Below the pieces are notes generated by a model. The model saw nothing but the letters and a program-made list of their open reading frames with translations. It did not search any database and was not told the origin of the DNA. The position numbers and the translations under genes are program-made. This document shows, in pieces, positions 60,735 to 64,000 of a DNA stretch of 64,000 nucleotides (position 1 is the first letter of the stretch; each line of letters starts with the position of its first letter). The stretch covers positions 62,001 through 126,000 of the forward strand of contig NZ_SCVC01000039.1 in NCBI RefSeq assembly GCF_004297405.1, written 5' to 3'. Source of the DNA: Reyranella sp. (GTDB taxonomy: Bacteria; Pseudomonadota; Alphaproteobacteria; Reyranellales; Reyranellaceae).

Positions 60735-61697
60735 TCAGGTCGGCAAGCGCACGACCGCGGGCGACGCCAGCACCGTTCCGGCGTCGAGGGCAAAGCCGCG
60801 CAAAAAGGAATCGGCCGCCTGTGCCGACTTGCCCGGCCGCTGCAGCTTCAGGAGCTTCAATCCGCCCACGCCGCAGGTCACGACGGGAAAGCCATCACGC
60901 GCGATGCTGATCGTGCCTGGCGCGCCGCCGGCCAAAGTGAGGGTCGCCGCCAGCACCTTGATGCGCTCGACGCCATTGTCCCTGGGAGCTTCGAACGACG
61001 TGCCAGGCCACGGATGAAAGGCGCGCACCTTGCGTTCGAGTTCGGCGGCGGGCCGACGCCAGTCGAGCACGCCTTCCTCCTTGCCGAGCTTGTGGGCATA
61101 GGTGACGCCTTGCTCGGGCTGTACGACGGCGTCGATGCTCTTGCGCATCAGCCCGTCGAGCGTGGAGACGATCAGGCGCGCACCCAGCTCTGCCAATCGG
61201 TCGTGTACGCTTTCGGCAGTGTCGGCCGCGGAGATCGGTGTGCTTTCCGCCAGCAGCATCGGGCCGGTATCGAGGCCTTCGTCCATGCGCATGGTGGTGA
61301 CCCCCGTCTCGGCATCGCCTGCCAGGATGGCGCGATGGATCGGCGCGGCACCACGCCAGCGCGGCAGCAAGGAGCCGTGGATGTTGATGCAGCCCAGGAC
61401 CGGCGCGTCGAGGAAACTCTTGGGCAGGATATGGCCGTAGGACACGACCACGGCAGCGTCGAGATCGAGCGCTTTGAAAGACGCCGCTTCCTCGTCGCTT
61501 TTGAGGCTTCGCGGTGTGTGAACAGACAAGCCGAGCTGGTCGGCAAGCTCGTGCACCGGTGTCTTGCGTTCCTGCTGGCCACGGCCCGCAGGCTTGGGAG
61601 CTCTCGTATAGACGGCGGCCACGTCGTGACCGGCCTCGACCAGGGCTCGCAGAGCGGGCACGGCGAATGCGGAAGTGCCAAGGAACGCAATCTTCAT
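60735..61697 (-). CDS. fmt: Methionyl-tRNA formyltransferase
   Basis: This 320-residue enzyme formylates initiator Met-tRNA using 10-formyl-THF. The formyltransferase domain shows CINIHGSLLPRWRGAAPIHRAIL (Asn/His catalytic) and MRMDEGLDTGPML. A C-terminal OB-like domain follows. It starts MKIAFLGTSAFAVPALRAL. In many alphaproteobacteria def lies just upstream; here zapE lies there on the other strand, so def must be elsewhere. Confidence 0.96.
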   Translation of the reverse strand: MKIAFLGTSAFAVPALRALVEAGHDVAAVYTRAPKPAGRGQQERKTPVHELADQLGLSVHTPRSLKSDEEAASFKALDLDAAVVVSYGHILPKSFLDAPVLGCINIHGSLLPRWRGAAPIHRAILAGDAETGVTTMRMDEGLDTGPMLLAESTPISAADTAESVHDRLAELGARLIVSTLDGLMRKSIDAVVQPEQGVTYAHKLGKEEGVLDWRRPAAELERKVRAFHPWPGTSFEAPRDNGVERIKVLAATLTLAGGAPGTISIARDGFPVVTCGVGGLKLLKLQRPGKSAQAADSFLRGFALDAGTVLASPAVVRLPT

Positions 61698-61747
61698 CGC
61701 CGCACCTTATAGGCAGCAGAGCGGCGGTGAGCTAGGTATGCGGTTCA

Positions 61748-62923
61748 ATGGATTCCGCGACCTCCTCGCCCGGCCCCCTGGTTGCAAAGAAAGGGCCTCT
61801 CGCCAATCTCACGGCACGCCGCGCTGACGGCGAGATCCATGCCGATCCCGTGCAGGAGAAGGTCGTCCTGCGGCTGCAAGCGATCTACGACCAGCTTGTC
61901 GCGATGGCGGCCCATCCCGCCAAGCCTGCGGGGCTGCTGGCCCGGTTGGGGCTCGTCAGCGCGCCCAAGGCGCCCGATGGTCCGCACGGTCTCTACATCT
62001 GGGGACCGGTCGGCCGCGGTAAGTCGATGTTGATGGATCTCTTCTTCGCCGATGCGCCGGTGGCGAAGAAGCGTCGTGTCCACTTCCATGAGTTCATGCT
62101 CGAAGTGCAGACGCGCCTGCATACCCGCCGCGAGGAGCTGGCGGCCAAGGGGGCGTCACCCGAATCCGATACGATCGTGCCGATCGCCAAGCAGATTGCC
62201 GCCGAGACCCGACTGCTCTGCTTCGACGAGTTCCAGGTGACCAACATCGCAGATGCGATGATCCTCGGCCGCCTGTTCGAGACGCTGTTCGAGGAGGGCA
62301 TCACCGTGATCGCCACCTCGAACCGCAAACCGGACGATCTCTACAGGGACGGGCTGCAGCGCGACCGCTTCCTGCCTTTCATCGAGCTGCTGAAACAGCG
62401 TCTCGAGGTTCTCGAGTTGGGCGGTGCGCAGGATTACCGCATGGGCCGCATGCGCGAGTTCGACCTCTACCTGACGCCGCTCGGTGCCTGGGCCAACGCA
62501 AAGCTCGACGAAGCCTTCCGCGCGCTGAGCGGCGGCTCCGATGGCGAGCCGCGCGTGTTGCGCACGCAGGGCCGCGACGTCGAGGTGCCGCGCGCTGCAC
62601 CGGGTGTCGCCATGGCGCATTTCCTCGACTGGTGTGCCAAGCCGATGGGCGCCGCCGACTTCCTCTGCATCGCCGACCACTTCCACACGATCATCGTCGC
62701 CGACATTCCGAAGATGGGCCCTGACAGCCGCGACAAGGCCACCCGCTTCGTAACCATGATCGACACCTTCTACGAGAGGAAGGTGAAGCTCATCTGCTCC
62801 GCTGCCGGTCCGCCGGCGTCGCTTTATCCCGCGGGCGATGGTTCGTTCGAGTTCGAGCGGACCGTGTCTCGGCTGATGGAAATGCAGAGTCCGGAGTATC
62901 TCGCCCTGGAGCATATCGCCTGA
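61748..62923 (+). CDS. zapE: Cell division protein ZapE / AFG1-like ATPase
   Basis: This 391-residue AAA-like ATPase has Walker A GPVGRGKSMLMDLFF and Walker B RLLCFDEFQVTNIADAMILG. VKLICSAAGPPASLYP follows near the end, as in the family. ZapE destabilises FtsZ rings at constriction in E. coli; AFG1 proteins assist turnover of membrane complexes. Divergent from fmt. Confidence 0.94.
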   Translation: MDSATSSPGPLVAKKGPLANLTARRADGEIHADPVQEKVVLRLQAIYDQLVAMAAHPAKPAGLLARLGLVSAPKAPDGPHGLYIWGPVGRGKSMLMDLFFADAPVAKKRRVHFHEFMLEVQTRLHTRREELAAKGASPESDTIVPIAKQIAAETRLLCFDEFQVTNIADAMILGRLFETLFEEGITVIATSNRKPDDLYRDGLQRDRFLPFIELLKQRLEVLELGGAQDYRMGRMREFDLYLTPLGAWANAKLDEAFRALSGGSDGEPRVLRTQGRDVEVPRAAPGVAMAHFLDWCAKPMGAADFLCIADHFHTIIVADIPKMGPDSRDKATRFVTMIDTFYERKVKLICSAAGPPASLYPAGDGSFEFERTVSRLMEMQSPEYLALEHIA

Positions 62924-62990
62924 TTGTGATTGTGGCCCGGCAGGTTCGCAGCATAGGCTCTGCGACATTTCAAGCTCAGGGAGCCTCAAG

Positions 62991-63872
62991 ATGGATGGCG
63001 ATCGTTTGGTTTACGGTGCCGAGAATGGCCTGTCGCGACGTGCGGCTTTGACCACTGTAGCGCTCGGTAGCACGTTCGCGCTGGCGGTCCAGCCAGTATC
63101 CGCGCAGACCATGATCACGACCCCTGCCGAAGGGTTGATGGCAGGTGAAGTGACGGTGAAGACCAAAGACGGAAAGGATCTTGCAGCCTACCGGGCGATG
63201 CCGGCGACGGGCCAGGGTTTCGGCACGATCCTCGTCGTGCAGGAGATCTTCGGTGTGCACGCCCACATCGCCGACATGTGCCGCCGATTCGCCAAGGCCG
63301 GTTACTATGCGATCGCACCCGAGCTCTATTTCCGCCAGGGCGATCCCAAAGCCCATCCCGAGGTCCCCAAGCTGATCTCAGAGGTCGTGGCCAAGGTGCC
63401 GGATGCCCAGGTCATGGACGATCTCGATTCCTGCGTCGCCTTCGCCAAGGGCGAGGGCAAGGCCGACACTGCCAAGCTCGGCATTACGGGCTTCTGCTGG
63501 GGCGGTCGCATCGTATGGCTCTACGCAGCGCACAATCCGGCATTGAAGGCGGGAGTAGCCTGGTATGGTCCGCTGAACCGTGGTTACCATCCGGCGACGA
63601 CCGCGAACCCGATCGATGTCGTCGGTAAGCTGAATGGCCCTGTGCTCGGGCTCTACGGTGGTGCCGATACCGGCATTCCGAACGACTCGGTCGACAAGAT
63701 GCGTGCCGCTCTCAAGGAGGGCAATGCCGCTGCAAAGAAGTCGGAGATCGTGACCTATCCCGACACGCCGCACGCCTTCAACGCCGACTATCGTCCGAGC
63801 TATCGCAAGGATCAGGCCGAAGACGGCTGGAAGCGGGCGCTCGCCTGGTTCAAGGCCAACGGCGTGACCTGA
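62991..63872 (+). CDS. Dienelactone hydrolase family protein with Tat-type signal
   Basis: This 293-residue protein has a twin-arginine signal (SRRAALTTVALGSTFALAVQPVSA). A dienelactone hydrolase fold follows: LVVQEIFGVHAHIADMCRR, nucleophile Cys in ITGFCWGGRIVW, the Asp region GLYGGADTGIPNDS, and the catalytic His in YPDTPHAFNADY. The export signal is unusual for carboxymethylenebutenolidase, but many YghX-like relatives are secreted. Substrate unknown. An alpha/beta hydrolase gene begins 7 bases later. Confidence 0.93.
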   Translation: MDGDRLVYGAENGLSRRAALTTVALGSTFALAVQPVSAQTMITTPAEGLMAGEVTVKTKDGKDLAAYRAMPATGQGFGTILVVQEIFGVHAHIADMCRRFAKAGYYAIAPELYFRQGDPKAHPEVPKLISEVVAKVPDAQVMDDLDSCVAFAKGEGKADTAKLGITGFCWGGRIVWLYAAHNPALKAGVAWYGPLNRGYHPATTANPIDVVGKLNGPVLGLYGGADTGIPNDSVDKMRAALKEGNAAAKKSEIVTYPDTPHAFNADYRPSYRKDQAEDGWKRALAWFKANGVT

Positions 63873-63879
63873 CCGATCG

Positions 63880-64000
63880 ATGATCGATACCACCGGTATA
63901 AAGACGCGGTCGGGCCTGACATTCACCGCGGATGTCGCGGGCCCGGCCGAGGGTCCGCTCGTGCTGTTGCTGCACGGGTTTCCCGAATCGCGGCATAGCT
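63880..64000 (+). CDS. Alpha/beta hydrolase, 5' part only
   Basis: An open frame from ATG 63880 runs to the right edge (40 codons). VLLLHGFPESRHS is the HGxP oxyanion region of epoxide-hydrolase/haloalkane-dehalogenase-like enzymes. It follows the dienelactone hydrolase gene by 7 bases and is probably in one operon with it. Confidence 0.72.
   Translation, partial: MIDTTGIKTRSGLTFTADVAGPAEGPLVLLLHGFPESRHS

Overview
The window looks like chromosomal DNA of a high-GC alphaproteobacterium. The pointers are a CcrM-type GANTC methyltransferase, an F0 ATP synthase operon with paired b' and b subunits, an ispH-thrB-rnhA cluster, a glycine cleavage operon with split P protein behind a tandem glycine riboswitch, a mutY/DUF721/dsbA/smc block, and two Bug-type (TctC) binding proteins. 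The mixture suggests a Reyranella-like or related soil or water lineage, but that is a guess from gene content. I see no tRNA, rRNA, insertion sequence, prophage or CRISPR array. No gene-free stretch exceeds about 300 bases apart from the riboswitch leader of the gcv operon.

Layout. 0-4 kb: a small catabolic unit (PhyH-type dioxygenase, MFS transporter, TIM-barrel epimerase cut by the left edge) divergent from a LacI regulator, with a perfect 18-bp operator between them. 4-6.7 kb: thrS-infC, where infC appears to start at ATA. 6.8-11.2 kb: glycosyltransferase, hydrolase, SDR protein and two exported proteins. 11.2-13.5 kb: ispH-thrB-rnhA. 13.6-17.5 kb: a tightly overlapping operon of CDGSH protein, lipoprotein, Hdr-like Fe-S protein, a MurA homologue with Asp at the Cys115 position, and a GGCT-like protein. 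17.5-20.4 kb: LysR, acyl-CoA dehydrogenase and TetR, with a small ORF and operators upstream of tetR. 20.5-25.3 kb: glycine riboswitch and gcvT-gcvH-gcvPA-gcvPB. 25.3-27.1 kb: LysE exporter, Rrf2 regulator, methyltransferase. 27.2-29.7 kb: atpI-B-E-b'-b on the minus strand.

29.8-39.8 kb has a sulfur theme. A cupin with four rhodanese domains is followed, past a lytic transglycosylase, by a class III CoA-transferase that overlaps a Gln-type thiol dioxygenase. Next come a VOC protein, a complete TctC-TctB-TctA importer and a cupin. The combination resembles the activation steps of 3-mercaptopropionate / 3-sulfinopropionate catabolism and is the best candidate for an unrecognised pathway here. 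39.8-47.1 kb: moaB-like gene, kinase-like protein, GNAT, radical SAM protein, nucleotidyltransferase, rnhB, GST, an orphan amino-acid binding protein and an amidohydrolase.

47.2-51.5 kb: ccrM with GANTC sites and a DnaA-box-like dyad at its start, then a LysR / Bug receptor / tartrate-dehydrogenase-type module. 51.5-58.2 kb: mutY divergent from an in-frame DUF721-DsbA fusion, a second DsbA-like protein, and smc with a strong terminator. 58.2-61.7 kb: dapE, a membrane protein, truA and fmt. 61.7-64 kb: zapE, a Tat-exported dienelactone hydrolase-like protein and an alpha/beta hydrolase cut by the right edge.
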